Below the pieces are notes generated by a model, which had not been told where the DNA came from, ran no database searches, and worked only from the letters and a program-made list of their open reading frames with translations. 64,000 nucleotides of DNA, from contig JAGXAB010000021.1 in assembly GCA_018971775.1 (NCBI GenBank), forward strand, positions 1 through 64,000, given 5' to 3'. The DNA is from Cyanobacteria bacterium REEB67 (GTDB lineage Bacteria; Cyanobacteriota; Vampirovibrionia; Obscuribacterales; Obscuribacteraceae). Position numbers and translations under genes: made by a program. Below are positions 46,546-56,640 of the stretch, piece after piece (within the stretch, counting starts at the first letter, position 1; every line of letters starts with the position of its first letter).

Positions 46546-47922
46546 CTAGCCTAGTTTAGCACTTGAGGCCAGCGACAGGGCCGTCGTCGACTGATAAATA
46601 GCTTTACCGCGCACATAAGTGGCCTCAATCAAACGGTCATCCCCGAGAAAGACAAGACTGGCCAATATCTCATCGCTAGGCTGCGAGAGTATATTGTCGA
46701 CTATGCCCGTTTTGCGGCGCGGGTCTACGATTATAAAGTCAGCTTCTTTACCCTCTTCAAGGGAACCGACCTGGTCGTCGAGCCAGGCCGCTTTCGCGCC
46801 GCCAAGCGTGGCACGATAAAGCAGCTCACGAGGGTCTATCCAGTAAGTCGGCTGGGTAAACTCGGCATCCTTCATAACACAAAACATTGACATGGCCGGT
46901 CCAGCCGCCACATCGGAGCCAAGGCCGAAAAGCACCCCGGCTTCCTGCATCTTTTGATAGGGGAAGACACCGCTCTTCAGGAAAAAATTGGAGCTGGGGC
47001 AGTGAGCGAGGGAACTTTCAGTCTTTTTCACGCGATCGATGTCTTCATCGTCCAGATGTATGGAATGGGCAAAAATAGAGCGCCGGCCAAGGTTACCCGC
47101 CCGGTCATAGACATCGAGATAGCTGCGCGACTGAGGATATTGCTCGGCGACAAACTGAATTTCTTCCAGCGACTCGGCCAGGTGCGTATGAAAATAGCTG
47201 CCGGGAAACTCGTCTTGAAGCCGACTGACGGCAGCAAGCAGGTCGGCGGTGACGCTGATCGCAAAGCGCGGCGTAAAAGCATAAAGAAGACGGTTGTTAT
47301 CATAGCCGTGCCACTTCGTTGCCAGCTCGCGGGACTGCGAGACGGACTGATCGGCGTTTTCGGTCAGAGCCTCCGGACTGTTCGCCACCATCATCACTTT
47401 GCCCATAATGACCCGATTGCCATTGGCGGCTGCGACTTCAAAAGCGGCATCTGTAGCTGCTTTATGTATAGTCGTCATAACGCAGGCAAGAGTGGTGCCG
47501 TTGCGGCCGAGCTCATTGAAAAACCACTGGGCGATTTTGCGAGCATGCTCCGTATCGCTGAAGCGCGCCTCGGAAGGGAAAATATAGCGATTGAGCCAGG
47601 TCAGCAGATGTTGGCCGGAGCGGCCGGTCTGGGTGACCTGGGGCAGATGCAGGTGCAGATCGACGAGCCCGGGCAGAAGCAGGCGCTCGCCGCAATCGAC
47701 GATGGTGAGAAGACCGGCCGCCGCCCCACCGGCGAAATATGCGCTCAAATCAGCACGTATCTGCAAGTCGGCCCAGTTACCGACGGCCAAAATCTTGCCG
47801 TCTGCACCGACAAGGAGGGCACCCTGCCTGAAGTCAAGATATTCGGTCTCGGACAGAGGAGAGATGACGTGGCCGAGGTAAGCTGTTATCGGCTCCGCGG
47901 ACTTTTCGTTGAGTGGCTGCAC
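46546..47922 (-). CDS. guaD: guanine deaminase-type amidohydrolase
   Basis: LLPGLVDLHLHLPQ, HTHLAESLEEI, FAHSIHL, LAHCPSSNFFLKSGVFPY, FGLGSDVAAGP; next to hpt. Confidence 0.88.
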   Translation of the reverse strand: MQPLNEKSAEPITAYLGHVISPLSETEYLDFRQGALLVGADGKILAVGNWADLQIRADLSAYFAGGAAAGLLTIVDCGERLLLPGLVDLHLHLPQVTQTGRSGQHLLTWLNRYIFPSEARFSDTEHARKIAQWFFNELGRNGTTLACVMTTIHKAATDAAFEVAAANGNRVIMGKVMMVANSPEALTENADQSVSQSRELATKWHGYDNNRLLYAFTPRFAISVTADLLAAVSRLQDEFPGSYFHTHLAESLEEIQFVAEQYPQSRSYLDVYDRAGNLGRRSIFAHSIHLDDEDIDRVKKTESSLAHCPSSNFFLKSGVFPYQKMQEAGVLFGLGSDVAAGPAMSMFCVMKDAEFTQPTYWIDPRELLYRATLGGAKAAWLDDQVGSLEEGKEADFIIVDPRRKTGIVDNILSQPSDEILASLVFLGDDRLIEATYVRGKAIYQSTTALSLASSAKLG

Positions 47923-48005
47923 AGGCGCCTTCTTGTGTGAGAAATTGAGAAAAATAGATTGTCGAGGGGGAAACCAACGAGCATTATGTAGAGTAACTTA
48001 TATGG

Positions 48006-49025
48006 ATGCCATTCCAACCACTGTCATCGACTGATTTTTTATCTGTGCTAAACGAGACGCGCTCAATCTGGAGCGCCGGTCTCAAGCCTGACGAATACTG
48101 CCACTACAATTACATGCAACAGCGCGAACCCTGGGGTCGCAAGCATCAAGAGCTGTGGGGCTACAGAAGCGATAACGGCGAAATAGCCGCCAGCTTGAAG
48201 CTCTACAGACTTTCCCTGATGTCTCGCCACCAGACCTTTCCCTGCTACGGTGTGGGAGCGATTTATAGTATGCAGAAGTATCGAGGTCAGGGCTTCGGCG
48301 CCAAAATAGTCGAAGCGATGATCGAGAAAGCGCAGGATGACAAACAAGCAGCGGTATTACTCTTTTCCGATATCGGTACAGCCTTTTACGAGCAATTTGG
48401 CTTCTACGAAATGGGCACAATCGAATTTTCCCTGCCGGTGGAGGGAGCCGGTATAGACGCAAAGAAGCTCTCCGGCGCGCACTATAAGGTTACGCCCCTG
48501 ATCGAAGCCGACCTGGAGCTGATGGAGCGGCACCACAGACGGTGGCTGGCCCAAAGGCCCTTCGGAGTCTGCCGCTCACTTGACTACTTCCGGTATAAAG
48601 TCCATAAAGAAGACTATCTAAATCGTCACTCCCGGCTACCCTGGCCTAAATTACACACCATAATGGTAGGTGATGGCCTGGATCTGGCCTACGTCATCTA
48701 CGAAATCAGCTCCGAAAATCTCCGCGTTCTCGAACTGGTAACCAGCCAGGCCCTCGTAGAAAACATCTGGCGAGCCGTTTTTGCCGAAGCCGTCAAGCAC
48801 GGCGTCAAAAAAATCAAGAGCTGGGAATCAAACGTGCTTGAACTGGCCCCCAGCTTCTCACTGAAATCATTTTTCGCTTCTACTGTTTATAAGACCGATT
48901 TTGTGCCTACAATCTATTACTCTCAGAGGAGTTGGGGTAAAGTAATGATCCTACCCCTTGAAAACGAAGTCTTGCCCTGGCTCCGCACTTTCCCTAGCCC
49001 CATACTCGAACTAGACCACCTCTAA
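48006..49025 (+). CDS. GNAT family N-acetyltransferase (Eis-like size)
   Basis: YGVGAIYSMQKYRGQGFGAKIVEAMIEKAQ acetyl-CoA motif A, FYEQFGFYEMG. Confidence 0.82.
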   Translation: MPFQPLSSTDFLSVLNETRSIWSAGLKPDEYCHYNYMQQREPWGRKHQELWGYRSDNGEIAASLKLYRLSLMSRHQTFPCYGVGAIYSMQKYRGQGFGAKIVEAMIEKAQDDKQAAVLLFSDIGTAFYEQFGFYEMGTIEFSLPVEGAGIDAKKLSGAHYKVTPLIEADLELMERHHRRWLAQRPFGVCRSLDYFRYKVHKEDYLNRHSRLPWPKLHTIMVGDGLDLAYVIYEISSENLRVLELVTSQALVENIWRAVFAEAVKHGVKKIKSWESNVLELAPSFSLKSFFASTVYKTDFVPTIYYSQRSWGKVMILPLENEVLPWLRTFPSPILELDHL

Positions 49026-49026
49026 A

Positions 49027-50718
49027 ATGCCGCCAGAAGTCAACACTCCGACCGCTACCAACGTCAAATTGACGAGCCACCTGCTCATGGAGCAGTTGCT
49101 TACCGAAGGCATGAATATGTTTTTCGTGGCACCGCGCTCGCTGCGCTCGCCTCTGGCCAAAATTCTCGGTCGCACCAAGAACAGTGTCACGGTCGTGCAC
49201 ACGCTCTCCGAACTGACTGCCATGTTTATGGCCCTCGGCTACGCCCAGGCCTCATCGCGGGCGCCGGTGGTGATCTTGCCGGCCGGTCAGGGCCTTGTCA
49301 GCTGCCTGGCAGCCCTATATACGGCCACGCGCATCCACGTGCCGATGATCATTATTCAAGATGACCTTCCGACGACGGTTCTGAACGATGATCCGCCCCT
49401 TACCGTCGATGCCATGACTATCGCCAAGCCCCTCTGCAAATGGACGGCCCAGGCCAGACATGCCCATGAGATCCCGCGCTTGATTCGACGTGCCTTTACC
49501 GAGGCAATGGCTCCGCCGCGCGGTCCGGTATTTCTCTCGATCCCAATAGACCTCTTGCAACAGCCCGCCACGGCAGAGCTAATCAGCCCTCCGCACACAA
49601 GCCCGCTCGGTGCAGCCGACCACAACTTTATTTTGAAAACGGCGCGCTCCCTGGTGGCCGCTCAAAATCCGGCCATCATCGCCGGCAACGAAGTCAGTCA
49701 GTTCCGCGCCCGTAAAGAAGTGGCGACCCTGGCCGAAGTAATCGGCTGCCCGGTTTTCAGCGAGCCGATGCCGACCGGCGTCAACTTCCCCAACCGTCAT
49801 CCGCAGTTTGCCGGAGTTTTGCCGCTCAATCTGGAGCTGGCCCGTGAAAAACTGGCCGATCACGACCTCGTACTCATGCTCGGCATGCAGACCAGACTAC
49901 CGGGCGGTCACAGCGAAAAAGGCCTGATATCCAACCGTTCTTCAGTGATTCAAATCAACGTCGAGCCTACCCTTTCCGGTAAAAGCCTGCCGTGTATCGC
50001 CGCAGCCAACGCCGATCTCGCCGAGAGCCTCTCGCGTCTGCGCGCTGAGATCCAGCTGATCGCCGACGCAAAATGGTGTTCCCAGGCTAAAGACAAAGCT
50101 CAAATCACCATCGATGACGTTTCCAAAGATCGCCAGAAGCTCGAAGAAGAGCTGGTCTACCCCAAGCCAAACGAGGGCGTCTCTCTCTTCTGGCTACTAC
50201 GCATCCTTGACGGGGCCAGACCGACAAGCTCGATTATCGTCACAGATTTGATGGGTTCTAAATGGGACCCGTCGTTTGTAATGAGCCTGGAAGCCAGCTC
50301 GGCATACTTTGCCTCAAATTCCGGCGTGGACGGCTTTGCTCCGGCGGCCGCTCTAGGCACGCAGTGGGCATCTCCGGAAAACCCGGTCGTCTGCGTTACT
50401 ACCGATCAGTCTCTGTTGCAATGCCCGCAAGCCCTCTGGACTGCCGCCCACTACAATTTGAACGTCAAATATATCATCGTCAATTCGCGCGGTTCAAACA
50501 GCTTGACGACAGAGTTTGAACAATATCTAGCCAACGCCGGCGACAAGTCGACGCCCTTCCCGCTCGACAAGCCGGAGATCGAGTTTCCCCTGCTCGCGCA
50601 GTCGATGCGTGTGCAAGCGACAAAGGTCACGACTATGGGTGAACTTGAAGCAGCTTTAACGAAAGTCTTTGAAGACAAGGCGCCTTGCCTAGTTGATGTG
50701 CGCGTTATTTCCGATTGA
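49027..50718 (+). CDS. thiamine diphosphate-dependent enzyme (benzoylformate decarboxylase/acetolactate synthase-like)
   Basis: SELTAMFMALGYAQAS, GPVFLSIPIDLLQQP, CPQALWTAAHYNLNVKYIIVNSRG; 1-nt gap from the GNAT gene stop. Confidence 0.85.
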   Translation: MPPEVNTPTATNVKLTSHLLMEQLLTEGMNMFFVAPRSLRSPLAKILGRTKNSVTVVHTLSELTAMFMALGYAQASSRAPVVILPAGQGLVSCLAALYTATRIHVPMIIIQDDLPTTVLNDDPPLTVDAMTIAKPLCKWTAQARHAHEIPRLIRRAFTEAMAPPRGPVFLSIPIDLLQQPATAELISPPHTSPLGAADHNFILKTARSLVAAQNPAIIAGNEVSQFRARKEVATLAEVIGCPVFSEPMPTGVNFPNRHPQFAGVLPLNLELAREKLADHDLVLMLGMQTRLPGGHSEKGLISNRSSVIQINVEPTLSGKSLPCIAAANADLAESLSRLRAEIQLIADAKWCSQAKDKAQITIDDVSKDRQKLEEELVYPKPNEGVSLFWLLRILDGARPTSSIIVTDLMGSKWDPSFVMSLEASSAYFASNSGVDGFAPAAALGTQWASPENPVVCVTTDQSLLQCPQALWTAAHYNLNVKYIIVNSRGSNSLTTEFEQYLANAGDKSTPFPLDKPEIEFPLLAQSMRVQATKVTTMGELEAALTKVFEDKAPCLVDVRVISD

Positions 50719-50937
50719 GCCTGGTTGAGACGAATCGAGTCCTGTTGAGCCGCTAATGAGCGCTAAATAAGGTTTTTCGGGCGGGCACTTGTGCAGCAGA
50801 AGCCCCCGAGACCCTTACGTTGCAAAGCATGTCAAAATGCTTAGCGAAATTGGTATTTGAGGGCGTTCCGGCGAGTCCGTTGATAAACTATTGTCTGTTC
50901 AGGACTATCAAGGACACACTCATAGGATATTGCCACT

Positions 50938-52770
50938 GTGAAAACGCTAGCTGAAGGTAGCAAAGAGAAACTTGAGAAAGGTCGCGTCATTAACGATTTT
51001 TCGATTCATGTTGCCACCGTAAATGGGTCTGGAAGCCAATCTTCCAACAGTGTTTTAATGCGCTCCATTTTCCAAATGGGCATTCCGGTTAGCGGGAAAA
51101 ACCTTTTCCCTTCTAACATCGCCGGACTTCCCACCTGGTTTACGATTCGCGTCAATAAAGACGGCTACATCGCCCGTAAGTCTGAAATGGACATACTGGT
51201 GGCGATGAATCCGCAGACGAGCATCGAAGACGTCAAAGCTCTTCAGCCCGGCGCGGTCTGCATCAGCCCTCTGGAAATGAAGCTCGACGCGATTCGCTCG
51301 GACGTGCGTCACTATCAAGTGCCGTTCAGCGAATTGGCCGCTAAAGCCTCGGAAAACATGAAGCTGCGCAAGCTGCTCACCAACATGATTTACGTAGGCG
51401 TCGTCGCCGATCTGCTCGACATCGACCAGAAGCAAGTCGACGAAGCGATCACCAAGCAATTCGAAGGCAAAACCAAGGCCATCGATCTAAACCTGAACGC
51501 CGTTAAAATCGGCCGCGAATGGTCCAAAGAAAATCTCAAAAAAGACGATCCATTCACGATTGAGCCGATGAACAAGACCCAGGGCAAAATCATTCTCGAC
51601 GGTAACGCCGCCGCCGCTCTTGGTTGCATGTTCGCCGGCGTCACAGTCGTGGCCTGGTATCCGATCACTCCTTCATCGAGTTTGACCGAGCAGCTCGTCG
51701 ACTTCATGAAAGACCACCGCGTCGATAAAGAAACCGGCGCTCCAACTTTTGCCGTCATCCAGGCCGAAGACGAACTGGCCGCTATCGGTATGGCGCTCGG
51801 CGCCGGTTGGGCCGGAGCCCGCTCGATGACCTCGACTTCCGGTCCTGGTATTTCGCTCATGGCGGAATTCACCGGATTCGGTTACTTCACCGAAATCCCG
51901 ACCGTAATTTTCGACGTACAGCGTGTCGGTCCTTCGACCGGCTTGCCGACCCGCACTTCGCAGGCCGACCTGATCTCAGCTCACTACCTCTCGCATGGTG
52001 ACACCAAGCACATCGTCATTCTTCCCGGCTCCGTCGCCGAATGCTATGAGCTCACCATGGAAGCTTTCGAGCTCGCCGAAAAATTCCAGACACCAGTGTT
52101 TGTCTTGACCGACCTCGATCTCGGCATGAACAACTGGATGTCTGATCCCTTCGACTATCCGACCAAGCCGATCAATCGCGGCAAAGTGCTCGATGCAGCG
52201 GCTCTGGAAAAAGCCGGTGAATTCGCCCGTTACAAAGACATCGACGGCGACGGTATCCCTTACCGCACCTTGCCCGGCACCGATCATCCGCTGGCTGCCT
52301 ACTTCACGCGCGGCTCCGGTCACTCCGAAAAAGCGACCTACACCGAAAAACCGGAAGACTACAAAAACCTCATGGACCGCCTCGAGAAGAAATTCAACAC
52401 GGCCCGTAAGTTTGTGCCCAAGCCGATCGTAGACACTGTCAAAGGTGCCAAAATCGGCATCATCGCCATGGGATCTTCTGATTTTGCCGTCGAAGAGTCG
52501 CGCGATCAGCTCAGAAAGGCCAATATGCCGACGAGCTATCTGCGTGTCAGAGCCCTGCCTTTCACCGAAGAACTGAAAGCATTCGTCGAAGGCCACGAAC
52601 AGATTTTCGTAGTCGATCAAAACCGGGACGGACAGTTGCAAGAGCTCATCCGCGCCGAGCTCCCTGAGCACGCAATGAAGATCAAGTCGATCAGACATTA
52701 CGATGGTCTGCCGCTTGACGCCAAGTCTGTCACCGACGCCGTTAGCGCCCTTGCGCAGGAGAAGAAATAG
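50938..52770 (+). CDS. korA: 2-oxoacid:ferredoxin oxidoreductase, fused gamma-alpha subunit
   Basis: Gamma domain QMGIPVSGKNLFPSNIAGLPTWFTIRVN, alpha domain AWYPITPSSSLTEQLVDF...EDELAAIGMALGAGWAGARSMTSTSGPGISLM; GTG start. Confidence 0.95.
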   Translation: MKTLAEGSKEKLEKGRVINDFSIHVATVNGSGSQSSNSVLMRSIFQMGIPVSGKNLFPSNIAGLPTWFTIRVNKDGYIARKSEMDILVAMNPQTSIEDVKALQPGAVCISPLEMKLDAIRSDVRHYQVPFSELAAKASENMKLRKLLTNMIYVGVVADLLDIDQKQVDEAITKQFEGKTKAIDLNLNAVKIGREWSKENLKKDDPFTIEPMNKTQGKIILDGNAAAALGCMFAGVTVVAWYPITPSSSLTEQLVDFMKDHRVDKETGAPTFAVIQAEDELAAIGMALGAGWAGARSMTSTSGPGISLMAEFTGFGYFTEIPTVIFDVQRVGPSTGLPTRTSQADLISAHYLSHGDTKHIVILPGSVAECYELTMEAFELAEKFQTPVFVLTDLDLGMNNWMSDPFDYPTKPINRGKVLDAAALEKAGEFARYKDIDGDGIPYRTLPGTDHPLAAYFTRGSGHSEKATYTEKPEDYKNLMDRLEKKFNTARKFVPKPIVDTVKGAKIGIIAMGSSDFAVEESRDQLRKANMPTSYLRVRALPFTEELKAFVEGHEQIFVVDQNRDGQLQELIRAELPEHAMKIKSIRHYDGLPLDAKSVTDAVSALAQEKK

Positions 52771-52772
52771 AA

Positions 52773-53804
52773 ATGGTCACCTCAACACCTCCAAACAACC
52801 GCATTGGCCTTACTCTGGCCGACTATAAAGGGTCTCCTTCGACCCTTTGCGACGGCTGCGGACACGATGCCATCACCAGCCAGATCATCAAAGCCTTCTA
52901 CGATCTGGGCATCAATCCGCATAAAGTAGCCAAATTGAGCGGTATCGGCTGCTCATCGAAAACTCCGGCCTACTTCCTCAACCGCGCCCACGGCTTCAAC
53001 TCCGTCCACGGCCGCATGCCCTCGGTAGCGACCGGCGTCAGCATGGCCAACCACACACTGAAACTGATCGGTGTCAGTGGTGACGGCGACACGGCTTCAA
53101 TTGGTCTCGGCCAATTTTGCCACCTGGTCCGTCGTAATGTGCCGATGATCTACATCGTCGAAAACAACGGCGTTTACGGTTTGACCAAAGGTCAGTTCTC
53201 GGCCACCGCCGATCTCGGCAGCAAAGCTAAGTCGGGCGTTCTCAACGAACTCCCCCCGATCGATCTTTGCGGTCTGGCGATCGAGCTCGGTTGCAGCTTC
53301 GTTGGCCGCTCATTTGCCGGCGACCCCAAACAGCTCGTCGCCCTGCTCAAAGCAGCCGGCTCGCACAATGGTACCGCCGTCCTCGACGTGATCAGCCCCT
53401 GCGTCACCTTCAACAATCACGAAGGATCGACCAAGAGCTACAAGTACGCCAAGGAAATGGAAACACCGCTGCACGAACTGGGCTTCATCCCCTTCTACGA
53501 GCAGATCAGTGTCGACTACGAAGACGGCTCCGTACAAGAAGTAGAATTGCATGACGGTTCGAAAATTACGCTCAAGAAAACCGAGCGCAATTACGATCCG
53601 ACCGATGCAGTCGCTGCTTTGACTACGATCAAAAAAGCGCACGATGAGAAGCAATTCCTCACCGGTTTGCTCTACATCAACGAAGAGAAGGATTCCTTCA
53701 CCAACATCATGCATGTCGGCGAAGAACCACTCGCTACCTTGCCCGAGTCCAAGACTCGTCCATCCAAGGAAGCGTTGACAGCGATCATGAACTCTTTAAT
53801 GTAA
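52773..53804 (+). CDS. korB: 2-oxoacid:ferredoxin oxidoreductase beta subunit
   Basis: CDGCGHDAITSQIIKAF, SGIGCSSKTPAYF, GDGDTASIGLGQFCHLVRRNVPMIYIVENNGVYGLTKGQFSAT. Confidence 0.96.
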   Translation: MVTSTPPNNRIGLTLADYKGSPSTLCDGCGHDAITSQIIKAFYDLGINPHKVAKLSGIGCSSKTPAYFLNRAHGFNSVHGRMPSVATGVSMANHTLKLIGVSGDGDTASIGLGQFCHLVRRNVPMIYIVENNGVYGLTKGQFSATADLGSKAKSGVLNELPPIDLCGLAIELGCSFVGRSFAGDPKQLVALLKAAGSHNGTAVLDVISPCVTFNNHEGSTKSYKYAKEMETPLHELGFIPFYEQISVDYEDGSVQEVELHDGSKITLKKTERNYDPTDAVAALTTIKKAHDEKQFLTGLLYINEEKDSFTNIMHVGEEPLATLPESKTRPSKEALTAIMNSLM

Positions 53805-53834
53805 GTTCGAAACATCACAGTCAAAAAGAACGCC

Positions 53835-53870
53835 GAAAGAAGACTCGCCTGCTAAGGCGGGTCTTCTTTC
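53835..53870 (+). terminator. intrinsic terminator-like hairpin after korAB
   Basis: gaaagaagactcgcc-tgctaa-ggcgggtcttctttc, 15-bp stem with one G-U pair, ending in a T-rich arm. Confidence 0.8.
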
Positions 53871-53994
53871 TTCTGAGGGCGACAACTCCGTCCTGCTGAC
53901 AACGATCTAAGGCGCAAAGAGTTCCAGCCGGTAAGAAATGTGCCAAAATAACAGTCTCATAATTTTCGGCACTGGAATCATATTAATCAGAAAG

Positions 53995-54053
53995 CCAGAG
54001 ATACCAGAGATATAGACAGGCAGGCAAATAAGTAGGTAGGCAAGTAGGTAGAT
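53995..54053. repeat. short tandem repeats immediately upstream of the MFS gene
   Basis: ccagagata x2 (53995-54012) followed by caggcaggcaaataagtaggtaggcaagtaggtag. Confidence 0.85.
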
Positions 54054-54060
54054 CCAGGCC

Positions 54061-55386
54061 ATGGCAACTTTAGAGGAACCGAGCCTTACTGTTACTGCTT
54101 CCATAGAGGCAGAAGCGATCGATGCGCCTCTGCCCTGGCACACTTTTATCGCCACCTGGTTAGGTGGCGTATTCGACGGCATGGACAGCTCTATATTTGC
54201 CATGGTGCTTTACCCGGCCCTTTCGGATCTACTGCACACAACGTCCCACGCGGCAGTCGGACAGTACGGCTCCTATATCATCGCCATGTTTATGGCCGGC
54301 TGGGCCGTGGGCGCCGTTTATTTCGGCCGCCTGGCCGATCGCATCGGTCGGGCAAAGACTCTCACCATAACCATCCTATTATATGCATTATTCACCGGCC
54401 TCTGCGCAGCTGCCGGCAACTGGTGGCAGCTCGGGCTCTGCCGCTTCCTGGTAGGCGCCGGTATAGGCGGTGAAATGGGGATCGGCGCAGTATTGCTCTC
54501 CGAATGCTGGCCGAAAAAAACGCGGGTATTTGCATTGAGCGCACAGGCGACTTCACTGGGCACCGGCTATCTCTGCACCGCCGGCCTCAATCTCTGGCTC
54601 GGCCACCTCGGCTGGCGCTATCTATTTGTGGCTGGTATCGTGCCGGCCTTCCTTACCGTTTATATGCGTCTCAAACTCAAGGACTCGAGCCACTTTCAAG
54701 AATCTCAAGAAAAAACCGCAGAGGCCCTGAAAAAAGACCTGAGCGATCGCACCGATGAAGATCGCGCTATTCTTGCCTCACCATTTGCGGCACTACTGAG
54801 TGCGGAAAATTTTTCCAAGACGATTATCATCGGCATGCTCACCACCGTCGCCATCGTCACCTGGTGGGCCGTACTGTCCTGGATACCGGCCTGGATCAAT
54901 CAGATCACCGGCGACCTGGCAGTGCAAGAACGCAGTCATGTGATGCTCTTCAAAGAAGTCGGCATGATCATGTCTGGAGTGGTCGGTGGATTTTTAATCC
55001 AGCGCTTCGGCTACAAAAAATGTATGAGCATTACTTATTTGCTCGCCTTCGCCGCCGTCCTGATAATGTTTCTCGGATTCAAAAGCTACAGCCAGTGGCT
55101 CTTTCCCTGCATACTTTGCGTCGGTTTTTTCGCCCACGTGCCATTTGTCTTGCTCTGGTCTTTAATCCCACAACTTTATCCGACGCGCATCCGCAGCACC
55201 GCCTTCGGTGTCACCTATAATATCGGTCGCATTTTTGCGGCCATAGCCGCTCTCGGAAGCGGCTACCTGATTCAAATATTCAATGGTTCATACGCTCTCG
55301 CTGCCTGTTCCTTTGCCTCGATTTACCTGGTCGGAGCAGTGGCGGCATTGTGGATGCCTCGCATCAACGAAGATATGATCGACTAA
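54061..55386 (+). CDS. MFS transporter (sugar/metabolite:H+ symporter type)
   Basis: 12-TM pattern, GAVYFGRLADRIGRAKTLT, CRFLVGAGIGGEMGIGAVLLSECWPKKTR. Confidence 0.93.
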   Translation: MATLEEPSLTVTASIEAEAIDAPLPWHTFIATWLGGVFDGMDSSIFAMVLYPALSDLLHTTSHAAVGQYGSYIIAMFMAGWAVGAVYFGRLADRIGRAKTLTITILLYALFTGLCAAAGNWWQLGLCRFLVGAGIGGEMGIGAVLLSECWPKKTRVFALSAQATSLGTGYLCTAGLNLWLGHLGWRYLFVAGIVPAFLTVYMRLKLKDSSHFQESQEKTAEALKKDLSDRTDEDRAILASPFAALLSAENFSKTIIIGMLTTVAIVTWWAVLSWIPAWINQITGDLAVQERSHVMLFKEVGMIMSGVVGGFLIQRFGYKKCMSITYLLAFAAVLIMFLGFKSYSQWLFPCILCVGFFAHVPFVLLWSLIPQLYPTRIRSTAFGVTYNIGRIFAAIAALGSGYLIQIFNGSYALAACSFASIYLVGAVAALWMPRINEDMID

Positions 55387-55401
55387 AATTGGCGCTTGAG
55401 T

Positions 55402-55665
55402 TTATCTCAGGCCAATGTGAGCGAATGGTATTTCTGTATAGATCGGTAGATTCGTCGGCGGCATTTTCAGACCAGGGCTTGGCGCTGATACCAGATATGA
55501 TTGCATCGCAATTGTGATCAGGACCAGCACGACAATCATCAGTGGTATCAACAAATCGGCATTGCTTACACTTCGTCCCTTCGCCATGTCGGGCCAGGGC
55601 ATGTGGAGAGTGCCGTCAAGGCCTTGATTGAACGGGTTGCCTGGAGTTCTTGCTATAGTTTTCAT
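55402..55665 (-). CDS. small single-TM protein, unknown function
   Basis: 87 aa with TM LLIPLMIVVLVLITIAMQSYLV. Confidence 0.5.
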   Translation of the reverse strand: MKTIARTPGNPFNQGLDGTLHMPWPDMAKGRSVSNADLLIPLMIVVLVLITIAMQSYLVSAPSPGLKMPPTNLPIYTEIPFAHIGLR

Positions 55666-55696
55666 CGGCTTCTAGCCTCAAGTATTGTGCGGCAAA

Positions 55697-56008
55697 TTAC
55701 TGACTTTTTGCCGCGGCCTCTGTTTTTTGCCACTCGGCCTGGCGGTGCGCCTCGACCACGGCCGGATTGACTTTGTAATGATGCTGTATACGCGGAATGA
55801 TTGCTGCCGATAAATCAGCGGCCAATAAAAGCATGGCGAAAACAATCAAGATCACACCTAACATCGAGGAGACCTTTTCATCAACCGGTGTTAAACGATG
55901 AGGTATGTCAAAATCACCCGTCGCTGCGGGTTCAAACGGTACTGTCATAGGATCTCTTCTTTGAGTGTACATGGCACACCCCCTTTGCTCAACAGCGCCG
56001 ATGGCCAC
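55697..56008 (-). CDS. small single-TM protein, unknown function
   Basis: TM MLGVILIVFAMLLLAADLSAAIIPRI; true start may be an internal Met (MYTQRR or MTVPFEP). Confidence 0.5.
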   Translation of the reverse strand: MAIGAVEQRGCAMYTQRRDPMTVPFEPAATGDFDIPHRLTPVDEKVSSMLGVILIVFAMLLLAADLSAAIIPRIQHHYKVNPAVVEAHRQAEWQKTEAAAKSQ

Positions 56009-56137
56009 TGTCTTAGCTGCCCGAAATGACCTCTTGGATCATGAAAAGTTCCCAAACGAGCAGGTTAAACGGCTCCGTTTGTCCATTACGCAACCAAATT
56101 AGCGTCGCAAACAGCCATGCAAAAATAGCGCAGAATA

Positions 56138-56542
56138 CTACTGGTTACCGCTGCCCGGCTTTTTTGCCCGACTGGTCAGGACAGCGACGAGAAAGAGTAT
56201 AAAAATAATCGCCATCGCCCCTCTCGATAGAAACCAGAGGGTATTCATCACGTTCGAAGGAGCCACTTGCGCCAGTCCGGAAAGTAAAACGGGAATGGCA
56301 ATGAAAGTGACTGGACCACCGACGATCGAATAGGTCCAGAGCCAGCGACGCACCAGATATTCATCAGTCGACGCTTCTATTTCCGCCAGGCGAGACTTAT
56401 CGCCTTGAGCGCTGCGCAATTCCGACTTGCGGATCGAGGCAGCCAGAAAATCGAAATATTCAGATGAGGAACTGCCAAATTTCATTTGAGTGAAATCATA
56501 CAGCAGGCCAGAGCCGGAAATTGAAGGGAGGGCGCTTGTCAA
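56138..56542 (-). CDS. small two-TM membrane protein, unknown function
   Basis: 134 aa; TMs YSIVGGPVTFIAIPVLLSGLA and GAMAIIFILFLVAVLTS; TTG start or internal ATG near 56485. Confidence 0.5.
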   Translation of the reverse strand: MTSALPSISGSGLLYDFTQMKFGSSSSEYFDFLAASIRKSELRSAQGDKSRLAEIEASTDEYLVRRWLWTYSIVGGPVTFIAIPVLLSGLAQVAPSNVMNTLWFLSRGAMAIIFILFLVAVLTSRAKKPGSGNQ

Positions 56543-56640
56543 GCGGATTTTTCAGGGTTTGCCCCTCAAAAATCAGGGGCACATAGTATCTGTAAGCCAT
56601 TGAGGCACAGACCCGTCCCCCCCAGGGATCAACGACGTAT

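Noticed and set aside
46954-47940. 328-aa plus-strand ORF
   Set aside because: Antisense to the guanine deaminase gene, which has clear catalytic motifs.
53907-54203. 98-aa minus-strand ORF with hydrophobic segment
   Set aside because: Hydrophobicity arises from reverse translation of the GTAG/GGCA repeats and overlaps the MFS start.
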